Positions 18,343-27,587 of a DNA stretch of 64,000 nt are shown here, piece after piece (the first letter of the stretch is position 1; each line of letters begins with the position of its first letter). The DNA is from Mesorhizobium sp. SOD10 (GTDB taxonomy: Bacteria; Pseudomonadota; Alphaproteobacteria; Rhizobiales; Rhizobiaceae): contig CCNA01000005.1 in the NCBI GenBank assembly GCA_000824805.1, positions 85,858-149,857 of the forward strand, given 5' to 3'. The position numbers and the translations under genes were made by a program. Under the pieces are notes generated by a model. The model saw only the letters and a list, made by a program, of their open reading frames with translations. It was not told the DNA's origin and made no database searches.

Positions 18343-18876
18343 CTATTTGGCCGCCTTGGCCCGGGCGATCGCGTCGACGATCATCTTCTTGGCGTATTTG
18401 GAATCGTGCCAGCCCTCGATCTTGACCCATTTGCCGGGCTCGAGATCCTTGTAGTGCTCGAAGAAGTGCTGGACCTGCTGGCGCGTGATCTCGGGCAGAT
18501 GCGTGTATTCGGTGACGTTCTCGTAGCGCAGCGTCAGCTTGGGCGAGGGGACGGCGATCACCTTCTCGTCCTGGCCGGCATTGTCTTCCATGATCAGAAC
18601 GCCGATCGGCCGCACATTGATGACGCAGCCCGGCACCAGCGCGCGCGTGTTGCAGACCAGAACGTCGATCGGGTCGCCGTCGCCCGACAGCGTGTGCGGC
18701 ACGAAACCGTAATTGCCGGGATAGCGCATGGAGGTGTGCAGGAAACGGTCGACGAACAGCGTGCCGGCCTCCTTGTCCATCTCGTATTTGATCGGCTCGC
18801 CGCCGATCGGCACCTCGATGATGACGTTGATGTCGTCCGGCGGGTTCTTCCCGGTTGGCACGGCTTCGATACGCAT
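18343..18876 (-). CDS. ppa: Inorganic pyrophosphatase, family I
   Basis: The 177-residue protein has the metal-binding signature DGDPIDVLV (three Asp) and flanking [12 protein letters not shown], typical of family I soluble pyrophosphatases, which are about 170-180 residues. It hydrolyses pyrophosphate to phosphate in the cytoplasm and pulls biosynthetic reactions forward. Conserved [28 protein letters not shown] supports the assignment. The gene stands alone and is convergent with the sugar importer operon across a family A repeat. Confidence 0.97.
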   Translation of the reverse strand: MRIEAVPTGKNPPDDINVIIEVPIGGEPIKYEMDKEAGTLFVDRFLHTSMRYPGNYGFVPHTLSGDGDPIDVLVCNTRALVPGCVINVRPIGVLIMEDNAGQDEKVIAVPSPKLTLRYENVTEYTHLPEITRQQVQHFFEHYKDLEPGKWVKIEGWHDSKYAKKMIVDAIARAKAAK

Positions 18877-18998
18877 GGCTAAATCCCTCTCTCGATTGCA
18901 AGACCGATAGCGGGCGAAACGTCATGGTGCAATGCGGCGAATAGCACTGAACGCCCATGGAAGCGCACAGTTTGTGATGGATTGTAACCTAGGCGCGG

Positions 18999-19508
18999 TT
19001 AGTCATTCCAGACGAAAGCCACTTTCTTCAGCGCCTTCTGCTCGAAGACCTCGACGCCTTCGGCGATATCGCGGCCGCCATTGCCGGCATAGAAGGCCAA
19101 GGCGTTGTGATTGTCTTCCAGCGCCCACACCACAAGGCCACGCAGGCCATGGTCGGCGAGTCTGGCCTTGGCCGCCTTGAACAGCCGGCTGCCGAGCCCG
19201 ATGCCCTGATATTCCGGCCGCAGATAGAGTTCGTAGATCTCGCCCTGCTGGCGGAGCTCGCGGGCGCGGTTCTTGCCGATCGTGGCATAGCCGGCGACCG
19301 TTCCGCCGATCTCGACCACCAGCACGGTGGTCGCGCGGCGAATCGCGTTTGCCCACCAGTCGACGCCGCGACGGTTGATCATCGAGGTCAGCGTGCGGTG
19401 CGGGATGATGCCCGAATAGGCGCCGCGCCAGGCCTGCTGGTGCACCTCCGCGATGGCGCTCGCGTCGCGCGGTTCTGCCTTCCTGATGTCGATCGTGAGC
19501 GTGTTCAT
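18999..19508 (-). CDS. GNAT-family N-acetyltransferase
   Basis: The 169-residue protein follows the GNAT fold: an N-terminal IRKAEPRDASAIAEVHQQAW, a beta-strand with TVAGYATIG, LYLRPEYQGIGLGSRLFKAA with the acetyl-CoA pyrophosphate-binding Q-x-x-G-x-G/A-type loop, and an end block with NHNALAFYAGNGG. It transfers an acetyl group from acetyl-CoA to an unknown amine. It is monocistronic. A short palindromic repeat of another family lies upstream (19664-19719). Confidence 0.88.
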   Translation of the reverse strand: MNTLTIDIRKAEPRDASAIAEVHQQAWRGAYSGIIPHRTLTSMINRRGVDWWANAIRRATTVLVVEIGGTVAGYATIGKNRARELRQQGEIYELYLRPEYQGIGLGSRLFKAAKARLADHGLRGLVVWALEDNHNALAFYAGNGGRDIAEGVEVFEQKALKKVAFVWND

Positions 19509-19663
19509 GATTGGTTAACCATAAACCCGCCTCGTCCGATTGCAAAGAGTCCCCCACCAGGCCTCGACGCTTTCGCACAGGCGAAAGGCGCGTCTGACGA
19601 CGGGGCCTTCATTTCCGTGAAATCAGCGCAAACGCCGGGGATTGATTGAAGCCGCCCCAACGT

Positions 19664-19719
19664 CGTCATTCTAGGGTCTTCGCGACGGAGCTTCGCTCCT
19701 GCTCCGCCCTAGAATGACG
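19664..19719. repeat. Palindromic repeat, family E
   Basis: CGTCATTCTAGGG at 19664 is mirrored by CCCTAGAATGACG ending at 19719, with an inner GGAGCTTCG/CTGCTCC region, giving a long hairpin. The last bases of the window (63982-64000) begin what looks like a second copy. The rest of 19509-19805 holds no gene that I can see. Confidence 0.7.
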
Positions 19720-19805
19720 ATCGCGATGGGCGTTTCGGCCAATCTCCAAGGCATGCCGCCAATGCAAACAGAGCCGACCGGTCAAAATCCCAATGCGGGA
19801 ACTCG

Positions 19806-20444
19806 TCAGATTTCGACCAGATGATCGTCGAGTTCGTTGGTGTCGCCCTCGGTGACCGGAAAATGCTCGGCGAGCACCGCGCCCACCGATTCGATGGCCT
19901 TGATAAAGCCGTGCGCCAACCGGTCGTCCCCGGCGTGTTTCGTCAGGTCGCGCACGACGCCGTCCCAGACATGCTGGCCGACCTTGGCGTCGATGCCGGA
20001 GTCGGCGACGACCTCGGCATAGCGCTCGGCGATGGAGACGAAGATGAGCACGCCGGTGCGCGCGTTTGTGCGATGGACGTTGCGGGCCAGGAACTGCTTC
20101 ATCGCATTGGCGTGCGCGGCCTGATAGCGCAGCCGTCTCGGCACGAAATGAATGCGCAAGGCGGGCAGGAACCAGAGCAGGGCGAACACCGAAGCCAGCG
20201 CCAGCACTTGCGCCAGCACGAAATGCGGGAGCCGGATGGTCAGCCATAAGCCTTCCAGCCCGTAGGCGACGGCAAGGCTGGCGATGAACAGGCCGATCGT
20301 CGCGGTGAAAACGGCCGGAAAGAAGTAGCCGTCGCTGGCTCGAGCGACGACGCAGTAGATCTCGCCGTCGGTCTTCAACTCGGCCGTCCGGATCGCCTCG
20401 GCGATGCGGTCATGGTCCTCGGCGCTGATCGGTCGCGTTGCCAT
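19806..20444 (-). CDS. TPM-domain membrane protein (second of lemA operon)
   Basis: The 212-residue protein has a TPM-type domain split around two membrane helices (about residues 45-68 and 78-98): an N-terminal GEIYCVVARASDGY strand and, after the helices, ARTGVLIFVSIAERYAEVVADSGID. TPM domains are found beside LemA in many bacteria; their biochemical role is not settled. It lies six bases after the first TPM gene in the leftward order lemA - TPM - TPM. It probably acts at the inner membrane together with those two. Confidence 0.85.
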   Translation of the reverse strand: MATRPISAEDHDRIAEAIRTAELKTDGEIYCVVARASDGYFFPAVFTATIGLFIASLAVAYGLEGLWLTIRLPHFVLAQVLALASVFALLWFLPALRIHFVPRRLRYQAAHANAMKQFLARNVHRTNARTGVLIFVSIAERYAEVVADSGIDAKVGQHVWDGVVRDLTKHAGDDRLAHGFIKAIESVGAVLAEHFPVTEGDTNELDDHLVEI

Positions 20445-20450
20445 GATGCC

Positions 20451-21263
20451 TCACCAGCTTCCCGAAGAGCCGCCGCCGCCCGACGAGCCGCCGCCGCCGG
20501 AAAACCCGCCGCCGGAGGACCAACCTCCGCCGCCTGACGACCAGCCTCCGCTACCCGATGACCAGCCGCCGGAGGAAGAGCGCCGGTTCTGATCGAAAGT
20601 CATGCCGAGCCAGCGATAGCGGCCGGGACCGATCTTCTGGCCGAAGATCGGCGGCAGCACTGTCATCGCGATGCCGCCGAAGAAAATCAGCGCCCAGATG
20701 ATGATGAAGATAGCGAAGAAAAGGTCATCGGAGTTGAACGGCGCCTGTTCGTTGCGCTTGCCGCGCGCCTCCAATTCCTCGGGATTGCCCTCCAGCACCA
20801 TGATCATGTCGTCGACGGCTTTGGTGATCCCGCCGGAGAAGTCGCCGGCGCGGAAGGCCGGCACCATGTCGTTCTCGATGATCAGCTTGGTGTGCAGGTC
20901 GGTCAGCGTGCCTTCCAGCCCGTAGCCGACCTCGATGCGCATCTTGCGGTCGTTCGGCGCCACCAGCAGCAGCACGCCGTTGTTTTCCTTGGCCTGGCCG
21001 AGCTTCCAGAAGCGGAACAGCCGGTTGGCGTAAGGCTCGATCTCCTCGCCGCCGAGGCTGGGTATGGTGGCGACGACGATCTGGTCGGAGCCCTTGGTTT
21101 CGAAATCGGCGAGCTTCTGGGTCAGGGCCGCGCGCGTGCCGGCATCGATGATGCCGGCATTGTCGACGACGCGGCCGGTCAGCGCAGGAAGGTCGGCGGC
21201 GAGGGCGGCGAGGGGAAGGAGGAAAAGGGCGAGCAAAACACCGACGAAGGCGCTTCGGCACAC
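20451..21263 (-). CDS. TPM-domain protein with Gly/Ser-rich tail (YgcG-like)
   Basis: The 270-residue protein has a signal peptide (FVGVLLALFLLPLAALA), a periplasmic TPM domain (LTGRVVDNAGIID, then IVVATIPSLGGEEIEPYANR and NGVLLLVAPNDRKMRIEVGY), one membrane helix near residue 200, and a C-terminal tail of SSGGWSSG repeats ending in SGSW. This order is the usual YgcG architecture. The GTG at 21263 is chosen because the in-frame extension to 21440 is translated repeat DNA and precedes the signal peptide. The start codon lies inside the left end of a palindromic repeat. Operon: downstream of lemA, upstream of a second TPM gene. Confidence 0.85.
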   Translation of the reverse strand: MCRSAFVGVLLALFLLPLAALAADLPALTGRVVDNAGIIDAGTRAALTQKLADFETKGSDQIVVATIPSLGGEEIEPYANRLFRFWKLGQAKENNGVLLLVAPNDRKMRIEVGYGLEGTLTDLHTKLIIENDMVPAFRAGDFSGGITKAVDDMIMVLEGNPEELEARGKRNEQAPFNSDDLFFAIFIIIWALIFFGGIAMTVLPPIFGQKIGPGRYRWLGMTFDQNRRSSSGGWSSGSGGWSSGGGGWSSGGGFSGGGGSSGGGGSSGSW

Positions 21264-21420
21264 CCCCTTGTGGCCTGCCGGCCATCTCTCCCGCAAGGGG
21301 GGAGATTGACAGCTTCGCCGCCGGCCCGCTCCTTCGGACGCCGAAAATTGGCAAAAGAAGAGATGACGCCCGATCTCCCCCCTTGCGGGGGAGATGTCCG
21401 GCAGGACAGAGGGGGGTGTG
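21259..21420. repeat. Inverted repeat pair, family B
   Basis: The arm at 21259-21308 (CACACCCCCTTGTGGCCTGC onward) is repeated in inverse at 21371-21420. The ~62-base spacer carries no ORF. Each arm also has an inner hairpin (CCCGCAAGGGGGG). It separates lemA from the first TPM gene and includes the TPM start codon. The same family flanks 27588-27767. Confidence 0.8.
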
Positions 21421-21466
21421 AAGGAACTCAAGGCCTGCAAGCTCGATTAATTTTCAGCCGAGCCTC

Positions 21467-22111
21467 TCACCCGCCCTGCTTGGTGCCCGTGCCGAAATCG
21501 ACCTTCGGCACCTGCATCTTGTCCTCCTCGACGGTGAAGTTCGCGAAGGGCTGGTTACCGCGGAACCAGAAGGTCGCCCACAGCACGGAGGGGAAGGTCT
21601 TCAGCGTCAGATTGTAGTCCCTGACCGCCTGGATGTAGTCGCGCCGCGCCACTGCGATGCGGTTCTCGGTGCCTTCGAGCTGAGCCTGCAGCGCGAGAAA
21701 ATTCTGGTTCGCCTTGAGGTCGGGATAGGCTTCCGACACCGCGATAAGCCGCGACAGCGCGCTGGTCAGGCCAGCCTGAGCATCCTGGAACTTCTTCAGC
21801 GCTTCGGGATCCTTCAGTGTGTCTGGTGTCACCGTGATCTGCGTTGCCTTGGCGCGCGCCTGAACGACCGCGTCGAGCGTGTCCTTCTCATGCGAGGCAT
21901 AGCCCTTGACCGTCTCGACAAGGTTCGGGATCAGGTCGGAGCGGCGCTGATACTGGTTGAGCACCTCGCTCCAGGCCGCATGGGCGTTCTCCTCGGCCGT
22001 CGGGATGGTGTTATAGCCGCAGCCGGCAAGCAGCGGCAGCACGAAAACCATGATCAGGAAGGCGGGGAGGCTGCGGAAAGGAGAGGACAGTGAGAGGCGC
22101 TCGGTGATCAT
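21467..22111 (-). CDS. lemA: LemA-family lipoprotein
   Basis: The 214-residue protein starts with a lipoprotein signal (FLIMVFVLPLLAGCGYNTIP, lipobox Cys near residue 28). It then has the LemA helical domain: AAWSEVLNQYQRRSDLIPNL, VETVKGYASHE, VVQARAKATQ and RLIAVSEAYPDLKANQNFLA. Function of LemA is not well defined; it is usually found with TPM-domain membrane proteins, as here. The ATG at 22111 has GAGGGA six bases upstream. A long upstream extension of the ORF runs into repeat DNA and is rejected. It is the first gene of the lemA - TPM - TPM operon. Confidence 0.92.
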   Translation of the reverse strand: MITERLSLSSPFRSLPAFLIMVFVLPLLAGCGYNTIPTAEENAHAAWSEVLNQYQRRSDLIPNLVETVKGYASHEKDTLDAVVQARAKATQITVTPDTLKDPEALKKFQDAQAGLTSALSRLIAVSEAYPDLKANQNFLALQAQLEGTENRIAVARRDYIQAVRDYNLTLKTFPSVLWATFWFRGNQPFANFTVEEDKMQVPKVDFGTGTKQGG

Positions 22112-22255
22112 GAATGGTCCCTCGACAGAAGTTGCACGCGAAGCATTACCACAATCCACGCGTAAGAAAATGTCCGGTCGATGACGCCGATTCCAGCCCT
22201 GGCGCGAGCCACTGTGAATGATCGAGCGAACGAGATTCGCCTTTTTGGTTTGACC

Positions 22256-22299
22256 CAATTCCGGCTGGAAAACCGCTTCGCACTTTTCCTGGAATTGCT
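22256..22299. repeat. Palindromic intergenic repeat, family A
   Basis: Arms CAATTCCGGCTGGAAAACCG and CACTTTTCCTGGAATTGCT match the other family A copies. It lies between the divergent lemA and small membrane-protein genes, 30 bases before the latter. Confidence 0.8.
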
Positions 22300-22329
22300 C
22301 TAGGCTGCGGGCAGGAAAGGGCAATTGCC

Positions 22330-22581
22330 ATGGCCGAGCGCCGGGACGACGAGACCGAATCGCGCCGCATCCTCGAATGCGTGGCGCGCGAGACGGCGCC
22401 GGGCGGCGCGTCGTTCATAAGCCGCACGGCGAAGCATGCGCGCGACCATGTACCCGCCGCCAACGCCGACCGCGCCGATCCTATCGAATATTGGGGAACC
22501 CGCATTGGCCGAACGCTCGGCGTCATCATAGCCATTGGGCTATTGGTCTGGCTGGTGTATGCCGCCACGCGTGGCGGCTAG
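22330..22581 (+). CDS. Small protein with one C-terminal membrane helix
   Basis: The 83-residue protein is charged for its first ~55 residues (MAERRDDETESRRILECVAR) and ends with a single hydrophobic helix (LGVIIAIGLLVWLVYAATR), so it is likely tail-anchored in the inner membrane. I do not recognise a family. It lies 12 bases upstream of pdxY, so it may be co-transcribed. No catalytic motif is visible. Confidence 0.75.
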   Translation: MAERRDDETESRRILECVARETAPGGASFISRTAKHARDHVPAANADRADPIEYWGTRIGRTLGVIIAIGLLVWLVYAATRGG

Positions 22582-22593
22582 GATTCAGATTCC

Positions 22594-23478
22594 ATGAATG
22601 CAGAAAAAACCGACGCGCCGCGCGCGGTCATCGTCATCTCCAGCCATGTCGCCCGCGGCTCGGTCGGCAACCGCGCGGCGGTGTTCGCGCTGGAGACGCT
22701 TGGTTTCCCGGTCTGGGCGGTGCCCACCGTCATTCTGCCCTGGCATCCGGGACACAGCCGCGCAACCCGCATCGTGCCGCCGCTCGACCAGTTCAAGGCG
22801 CTGATGGCCGATCTCGAGCGGGCGCCGTGGCTGGGCGAGGTGCGGGCCGTGCTGTCGGGCTATCTCGGCGAGGCGGGCCAGGCTGAGGCGGTGGCCTCGC
22901 TGGTCGGCGCCGTCAAGGAAAAGACGCCGAAGGCGCTTTACGTCTGCGATCCGGTGATGGGCGATTCCGGCGGGCTCTACGTGCCCGAGCCGACGGCCGT
23001 CGCCATGCGCGACAAATTGATGCCGATCGCCGATATCGCGACACCCAACCGCTATGAGCTGGAATGGATGGCGGGCGCGCCGCTGCCCGACATCAAGGCG
23101 GTGACGGCGGCCGCGCTTCATGCCGGGCCGTCGACCATGCTGGTGACCTCGGCGCCGGCGATGATGACCGGCGGCATCGGGAATTTCCTGCTCGACGGCA
23201 GCCAGGCGCTGCTTGCCGAGCACCGCGTGATCGAGAGGCCGCCGAACGGGCTGGGCGACCTGACGGCCGCGGTCTATCTGGCGCGCGTTCTCTCCGGCCA
23301 GCCTCCGGTCAAGGCGCTGCAATCGACCACCGCCGCTGTCTACGAGATCCTCGCCCGCACAGCCAAGCGCGGGGGTGACGAGCTGCAGCTCGAAACCGAC
23401 GCGCAGAGCCTTTCCCATCCCATGGCCATGGTGCAGCTGCGCCATCTGCTCCATCCCGGGCGGGACAAGCGGGCGTGA
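22594..23478 (+). CDS. pdxY: Pyridoxal kinase
   Basis: The 294-residue ribokinase-fold protein has the PdxY/PdxK pattern: VIVISSHVARGSVGNRAAVFAL at the start, YVCDPVMGDSGGLYVPE in the middle, ATPNRYELEWMAG, and the late anion-hole region PPNGLGDLTAAVYLARVLSG with the catalytic Asp. It phosphorylates pyridoxal to pyridoxal 5'-phosphate in vitamin B6 salvage, in the cytoplasm. Its stop overlaps the GTG of the next gene (GTGA), indicating an operon with the DUF429 gene. Confidence 0.95.
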   Translation: MNAEKTDAPRAVIVISSHVARGSVGNRAAVFALETLGFPVWAVPTVILPWHPGHSRATRIVPPLDQFKALMADLERAPWLGEVRAVLSGYLGEAGQAEAVASLVGAVKEKTPKALYVCDPVMGDSGGLYVPEPTAVAMRDKLMPIADIATPNRYELEWMAGAPLPDIKAVTAAALHAGPSTMLVTSAPAMMTGGIGNFLLDGSQALLAEHRVIERPPNGLGDLTAAVYLARVLSGQPPVKALQSTTAAVYEILARTAKRGGDELQLETDAQSLSHPMAMVQLRHLLHPGRDKRA

Positions 23479-24236
23479 CGCCGGGTGGGCTGGCCGGCGT
23501 CGACGGCTGCAAGGCCGGCTGGATCGCCGTCCATCGGGAAGCAAACGCCGCGCCGTCGGTCACGGTCTTTCCGAGCTTCCAGGCGCTGCTCGATGCGCTG
23601 CCCGATGCCACCATCGCCGTCGACATGCCGATCGGCCTGCCGGATTTTTCGCGCAGGGGCGGCCGCGGGCCGGAAGCGCTGGTGCGGCCGCTGCTCGGGG
23701 CGCGGCAATCGAGCGTCTTCGCCATTCCCTCGCGCGCGGCGCTCTATGCCGATACCAGTGACTTCACCACCGTCGAGGCTTGGTATGAAGCGCATCGGCG
23801 CGCGAGCGCGGTGGCGATGGAGACCTCCGATCCGCCGCGCGGCGTTTCCATCCAGGCCTTCGGTATCTTTTCGAAGATCCGCGAGATCGACACTTTGCTG
23901 ATCGCAAAGCCGGAATTGCGTCACCGCATATTCGAATCCCATCCCGAAGTCGCCTTCTGCCGGCTGAACGGCGGCGCGGCGATGGTTCTGCCGAAGAAAA
24001 TCAAGGGCGCGGTCAACCCGGCCGGCATGGAAGAGCGCAAGGCGCTGCTTTGCCGGCATGGCTACGAAAAGCGCTTCCTCGATCAGGCGCCGCCACGGGG
24101 TGCTGCGAGTGACGACTTCCTCGACGCGGCGGCGATGATGCTGATTGCCGGACGTGTCGTCAGGGGCGAAGCGTTGCCTTCGCCCGATCCGCCGCTGGTG
24201 GACCGTTTCGGCATCCCGGTCGCCATCTGGGCCTGA
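23475..24236 (+). CDS. DUF429 family, predicted RNase H-like nuclease
   Basis: The 253-residue protein starts GLAGVDGCKAGWIAVHRE, the DUF429 RNase H-like opening with an acidic residue after the first strand, followed by TIAVDMPIGLPD, FESHPEVAFCRLNGG and a late SDDFLDAAAMMLIA with Asp pairs that could complete a metal site. Family members are predicted nucleases of unknown substrate. A GTG start at 23475 overlaps the pdxY stop, so translation is coupled. The functional link to B6 salvage is not obvious. Confidence 0.85.
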   Translation: MTPGGLAGVDGCKAGWIAVHREANAAPSVTVFPSFQALLDALPDATIAVDMPIGLPDFSRRGGRGPEALVRPLLGARQSSVFAIPSRAALYADTSDFTTVEAWYEAHRRASAVAMETSDPPRGVSIQAFGIFSKIREIDTLLIAKPELRHRIFESHPEVAFCRLNGGAAMVLPKKIKGAVNPAGMEERKALLCRHGYEKRFLDQAPPRGAASDDFLDAAAMMLIAGRVVRGEALPSPDPPLVDRFGIPVAIWA

Positions 24237-24381
24237 CATCGAATCATTGTTTTTGCCGCTTGATGCATAGCTTTGTCGCCAGCGCCGACAATTCTGCATT
24301 GCTCGCGGCGGGCTTTTGCCGCTACAGGCATTCCGATCGCCACGACCTTGCCGCCTCAAACCCGGAAAGGCTTCCGCCGCC

Positions 24382-25023
24382 ATGCCGCATCTGCCCGAGC
24401 ATCTGATCACTGGCTACCGCAACTTCATGAACGGCCGCTACCTCACCGAGAGCGGGCGCTACCGCTCGCTGGCGCGCGAGGGCCAAGCGCCCGAGACGAT
24501 GATCGTCGCTTGCTGCGATTCGCGCTCGGCGCCGGAAGCGATCTTCGATGCCGGTCCCGGCGAGCTCTTCGTGTTGCGCAATGTCGCCAATCTGGTGCCG
24601 CCCTACGAGCCGGACGGCGAATACCACTCGACCTCGGCCGCGCTCGAATTCGCGGTGCAGAGCCTGAAGGTCAAGAACATTGTGGTGATGGGCCACGGCC
24701 GCTGCGGCGGCATCCGTGCCGCTCTCGACACCAATTCCTCGCCGCTGTCGCCCGGCGACTTCATCGGCAAATGGATGAGCCTAATCGCGCCGGCCGCCGA
24801 GACCGTGGCCTCCAGCACCATGATGACGGCAACCGAGCGCCAGACGGCGCTGGAGCGTATTTCCGTCCGCTACTCCATCGCCAATCTCAGGACCTTTCCC
24901 TGCGTCTCGATCCTCGAGGGCAAGGGCAAGCTCTCGCTCTACGGCGCATGGTTCGACATCTCGACCGGGGAGCTGTGGGTGATGAACAAGGAAACCGGCG
25001 ATTTCGAGCGGCCCGAGCTGTAG
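24382..25023 (+). CDS. Beta-class carbonic anhydrase
   Basis: The 213-residue protein has the beta-carbonic anhydrase zinc ligands in order: CCDSRSAPE (Cys, with the Asp-Arg dyad) and MGHGRCGGI (His and Cys). It interconverts CO2 and bicarbonate in the cytoplasm. The length is typical. The ATG at 24382 has GGAAAGG upstream; an earlier in-frame ATG at 24316 adds a Lys/Arg-rich stretch and is less likely. It is followed after 11 bases by a small secreted protein gene. Confidence 0.95.
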   Translation: MPHLPEHLITGYRNFMNGRYLTESGRYRSLAREGQAPETMIVACCDSRSAPEAIFDAGPGELFVLRNVANLVPPYEPDGEYHSTSAALEFAVQSLKVKNIVVMGHGRCGGIRAALDTNSSPLSPGDFIGKWMSLIAPAAETVASSTMMTATERQTALERISVRYSIANLRTFPCVSILEGKGKLSLYGAWFDISTGELWVMNKETGDFERPEL

Positions 25024-25034
25024 GGGAGAGATTG

Positions 25035-25451
25035 ATGCAGCGAAGCTGGTGGAGGATATTTCTGACGGCGGTGTTGCTGCTGTCCTGGCTCGTTCGCGCC
25101 AGCGCCGATGACCGCGCCATCATCGACCGCTGGTATTCGGCGCTGCTGGTCGCCGACCGCACCGAATTGTCCGACCTGCTTGCCGATGACGTGCGCATGA
25201 AGCTCGACGATATCGGCGTCGTCCAGACCAAAGAGGATTTCATCGCCTCGATCGACGAATGGCAGGGCGCGGTCGCAGGCGCGGCGATACGTCATCGCAT
25301 CGAAAAGAGCGAGAACGGTGAGACCACGGTGCTCGCCTGCTACGATTTTCCGAGCAACGACACGCTGATGCGCGAGACTTTCACCGTCGCCGGCGGCCGC
25401 ATTATCGCCAGCACGCAGACGGCGGTGGCGCAGGACTGCAGCGCCTATTGA
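25035..25451 (+). CDS. Exported protein, SnoaL/NTF2-like
   Basis: The 138-residue protein has a signal peptide (WWRIFLTAVLLLSWLVRASA) and a mature part that looks like an NTF2/SnoaL fold: DRAIIDRWYSALLVADRTEL, LLADDVRMKL, TKEDFIASIDEW, and two late beta-strands ending TVAGGRIIASTQTAVAQ. Such domains bind small ligands or act as lyases and isomerases; no catalytic set is evident. GGGGAGAG precedes the ATG. It is likely co-transcribed with the carbonic anhydrase gene. Function unknown. Confidence 0.75.
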   Translation: MQRSWWRIFLTAVLLLSWLVRASADDRAIIDRWYSALLVADRTELSDLLADDVRMKLDDIGVVQTKEDFIASIDEWQGAVAGAAIRHRIEKSENGETTVLACYDFPSNDTLMRETFTVAGGRIIASTQTAVAQDCSAY

Positions 25452-25535
25452 GGCGAGCCTGAGTTGCGCTGCACGCGGCACCGCCCTACATCGGGGCTGC
25501 CCTCCGCCTATCGAAACTCCCTGTTGGATCCGCCC

Positions 25536-27584
25536 ATGTCAAAAACCGTCGACCTCGCCGCCCATCCGCTGACCGTCTGGCAGGGGCCGCTCGGCCTGCC
25601 GGATTTCTCGCGCATCGGCGACAATGATTTCGGTCCGGTTTTCGACGCGGCGCTTGCGGCGCATCAGGCCGAGATCGACGCGATCGCCGGCAACAGCGAG
25701 ACGGCGACCATTGAGAACACTCTGGCCGCATTGGAACTCGCCGGCGAGCCGCTCGACCATGTCTCGTCGATCTTCTGGTGCCGCGCCGGCGCCCACACCA
25801 ACGACACCATCCAGGCGATGGAGCGTGAGGTTTCGCCGAAGATGTCCAGGCATTTCTCGGCGATCTCGATGAACGAGAAGCTGTTTGCCCGCATCGACGA
25901 CCTCTACCAGCGGCGTGACAGCCTGAAGCTCGATCCCGAAACGCTGCGCGTCCTGGAGAAGACCTGGAAGGGCTTTGTCCGGTCGGGCGCGAAGCTCGAC
26001 GGCGAAGGCAAGAAGCGGCTTGCGGCCATCAACGAGGAGCTCTCCTCGCTCGGCACCAAATTCGGCCAGAACGTGCTCGCCGACGAGCGCGACTGGGCGC
26101 TGTTCCTCGACGAGGCCGATCTTGCCGGCCTGCCCGACTTCCTGAAGAGCGCCATGGCGGAAGCGGCCGAGATGCGCGGCCAGAAAGGCCGCTATGCGGT
26201 GACGCTGTCTCGCTCGATCTACGAGCCGTTCTCGACCTTCTCCGAGCGCCGCGACCTGCGCGAGATCGCGTTCAAAGCCTTCATCATGCGCGGCCAGAAT
26301 GGCGGCGCCTCCGACAACACCGATGTCGTGCGCGACATGCTGAAGCTGCGCGCCGAGAAGGCGAAGCTCCTGGGCTACGATTCCTTCGCGGCGCTGAAGC
26401 TCGACGACACGATGGCGAAGACGCCGAAGGCCGTGCACGACCTGCTCGATCCGGTGTGGGAAAAGGCGCTGGAGAAAGCCGCCGCCGACCAGAAGGAACT
26501 GGAGCGGCTGGCGGCGGAAGCCGGCAGCAACGAGAAATTCGCGGCCTGGGACTGGCGCTTCTACCAGGAGAAGCTGCGCGCCGAGAAATTCGCCTTCGAC
26601 GAGGCTGAGCTGAAGCCATATTTGCAGCTCGAGCGTGTCATCGAGGCCTGCTTCGATGTGGCGACACGCCTGTTCGGCATCAGTTTCGAGGAAAAGAAGG
26701 GCATTGCCGCCTGGCATCCCGATGCGCGCGTCTTCGTGGTGAAGAATGCCGATGGCAGCGAACGCGGCCTGTTCCTGGCCGACTATTTCGCGCGGCCCTC
26801 CAAACGCTCCGGCGCCTGGATGAGCGCACTCAAGTCCGGCTACAAGCTCGGCCAAGGCGCCAAGCCGGTGATCTACAACATCATGAATTTCGCCAAGCCG
26901 CCGGCCGGCGAGGCAGCGCTTCTGTCGGTCGATGAGGCGAAGACGTTGTTCCACGAGTTCGGCCACGCGCTGCACGGCATGCTGACCGACGTCACCTGGC
27001 CGTCGGTCTCCGGCACGTCGGTCAGCCGCGATTTCGTCGAACTGCCCTCGCAGCTTTACGAGCATTGGCTGACGGTGCCGGCGGTGTTGGAAAAGCATGC
27101 GCTGCACGTCAAGACCGGCAAGCCGATGCCGAAGGCGCTGCTCGACAAGATGCTCGCCGCCCGCACCTTCGGTGCTGGCTTCGCTACGGTCGAGTTCACC
27201 GCCTCGGCGCTGATCGACATGGCTTATCACGCGCGGCCGGACGCGCCTGCCGAGCCGCTTCGCTACGAGGCCGAGACGCTGGAAAGGCTGCATATGCCGG
27301 ATACGATCGCGATGCGCCACCGCACTCCGCATTTCGGCCATGTCTTCGCCGGCGACGGATATTCAGCCGGCTATTATTCCTACATGTGGTCGGAAGTGCT
27401 CGACGCCGACGCCTTCTCGGCTTTCGAGGAGACGGGCGATGCCTTCAATCCGGAACTCGCCGAGCGGCTGCGCAAGAACATCTATGCCGCAGGTGGGTCG
27501 AAGGATCCGGAGGAGCTTTACACCGCCTTCCGCGGCAAGATGCCTTCGCCTGAGGCGATGATGGTGAAGCGGGGGCTGGTGTGA
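25536..27584 (+). CDS. M3 family oligopeptidase (Dcp/OpdA-like)
   Basis: The 682-residue protein carries the thimet-type zinc motif HEFGH in TLFHEFGHALHGML, plus the second Glu region downstream (ELPSQLYEHW), and matches M3A oligopeptidase and dipeptidyl carboxypeptidase length. It has no signal peptide, so it cleaves short peptides in the cytoplasm. The start at 25536 (MSKTVDLA) is favoured over 25464. Immediately after the stop begins a family B palindrome, and the M81 gene converges from the other side. Confidence 0.93.
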   Translation: MSKTVDLAAHPLTVWQGPLGLPDFSRIGDNDFGPVFDAALAAHQAEIDAIAGNSETATIENTLAALELAGEPLDHVSSIFWCRAGAHTNDTIQAMEREVSPKMSRHFSAISMNEKLFARIDDLYQRRDSLKLDPETLRVLEKTWKGFVRSGAKLDGEGKKRLAAINEELSSLGTKFGQNVLADERDWALFLDEADLAGLPDFLKSAMAEAAEMRGQKGRYAVTLSRSIYEPFSTFSERRDLREIAFKAFIMRGQNGGASDNTDVVRDMLKLRAEKAKLLGYDSFAALKLDDTMAKTPKAVHDLLDPVWEKALEKAAADQKELERLAAEAGSNEKFAAWDWRFYQEKLRAEKFAFDEAELKPYLQLERVIEACFDVATRLFGISFEEKKGIAAWHPDARVFVVKNADGSERGLFLADYFARPSKRSGAWMSALKSGYKLGQGAKPVIYNIMNFAKPPAGEAALLSVDEAKTLFHEFGHALHGMLTDVTWPSVSGTSVSRDFVELPSQLYEHWLTVPAVLEKHALHVKTGKPMPKALLDKMLAARTFGAGFATVEFTASALIDMAYHARPDAPAEPLRYEAETLERLHMPDTIAMRHRTPHFGHVFAGDGYSAGYYSYMWSEVLDADAFSAFEETGDAFNPELAERLRKNIYAAGGSKDPEELYTAFRGKMPSPEAMMVKRGLV

Positions 27585-27587
27585 TTG

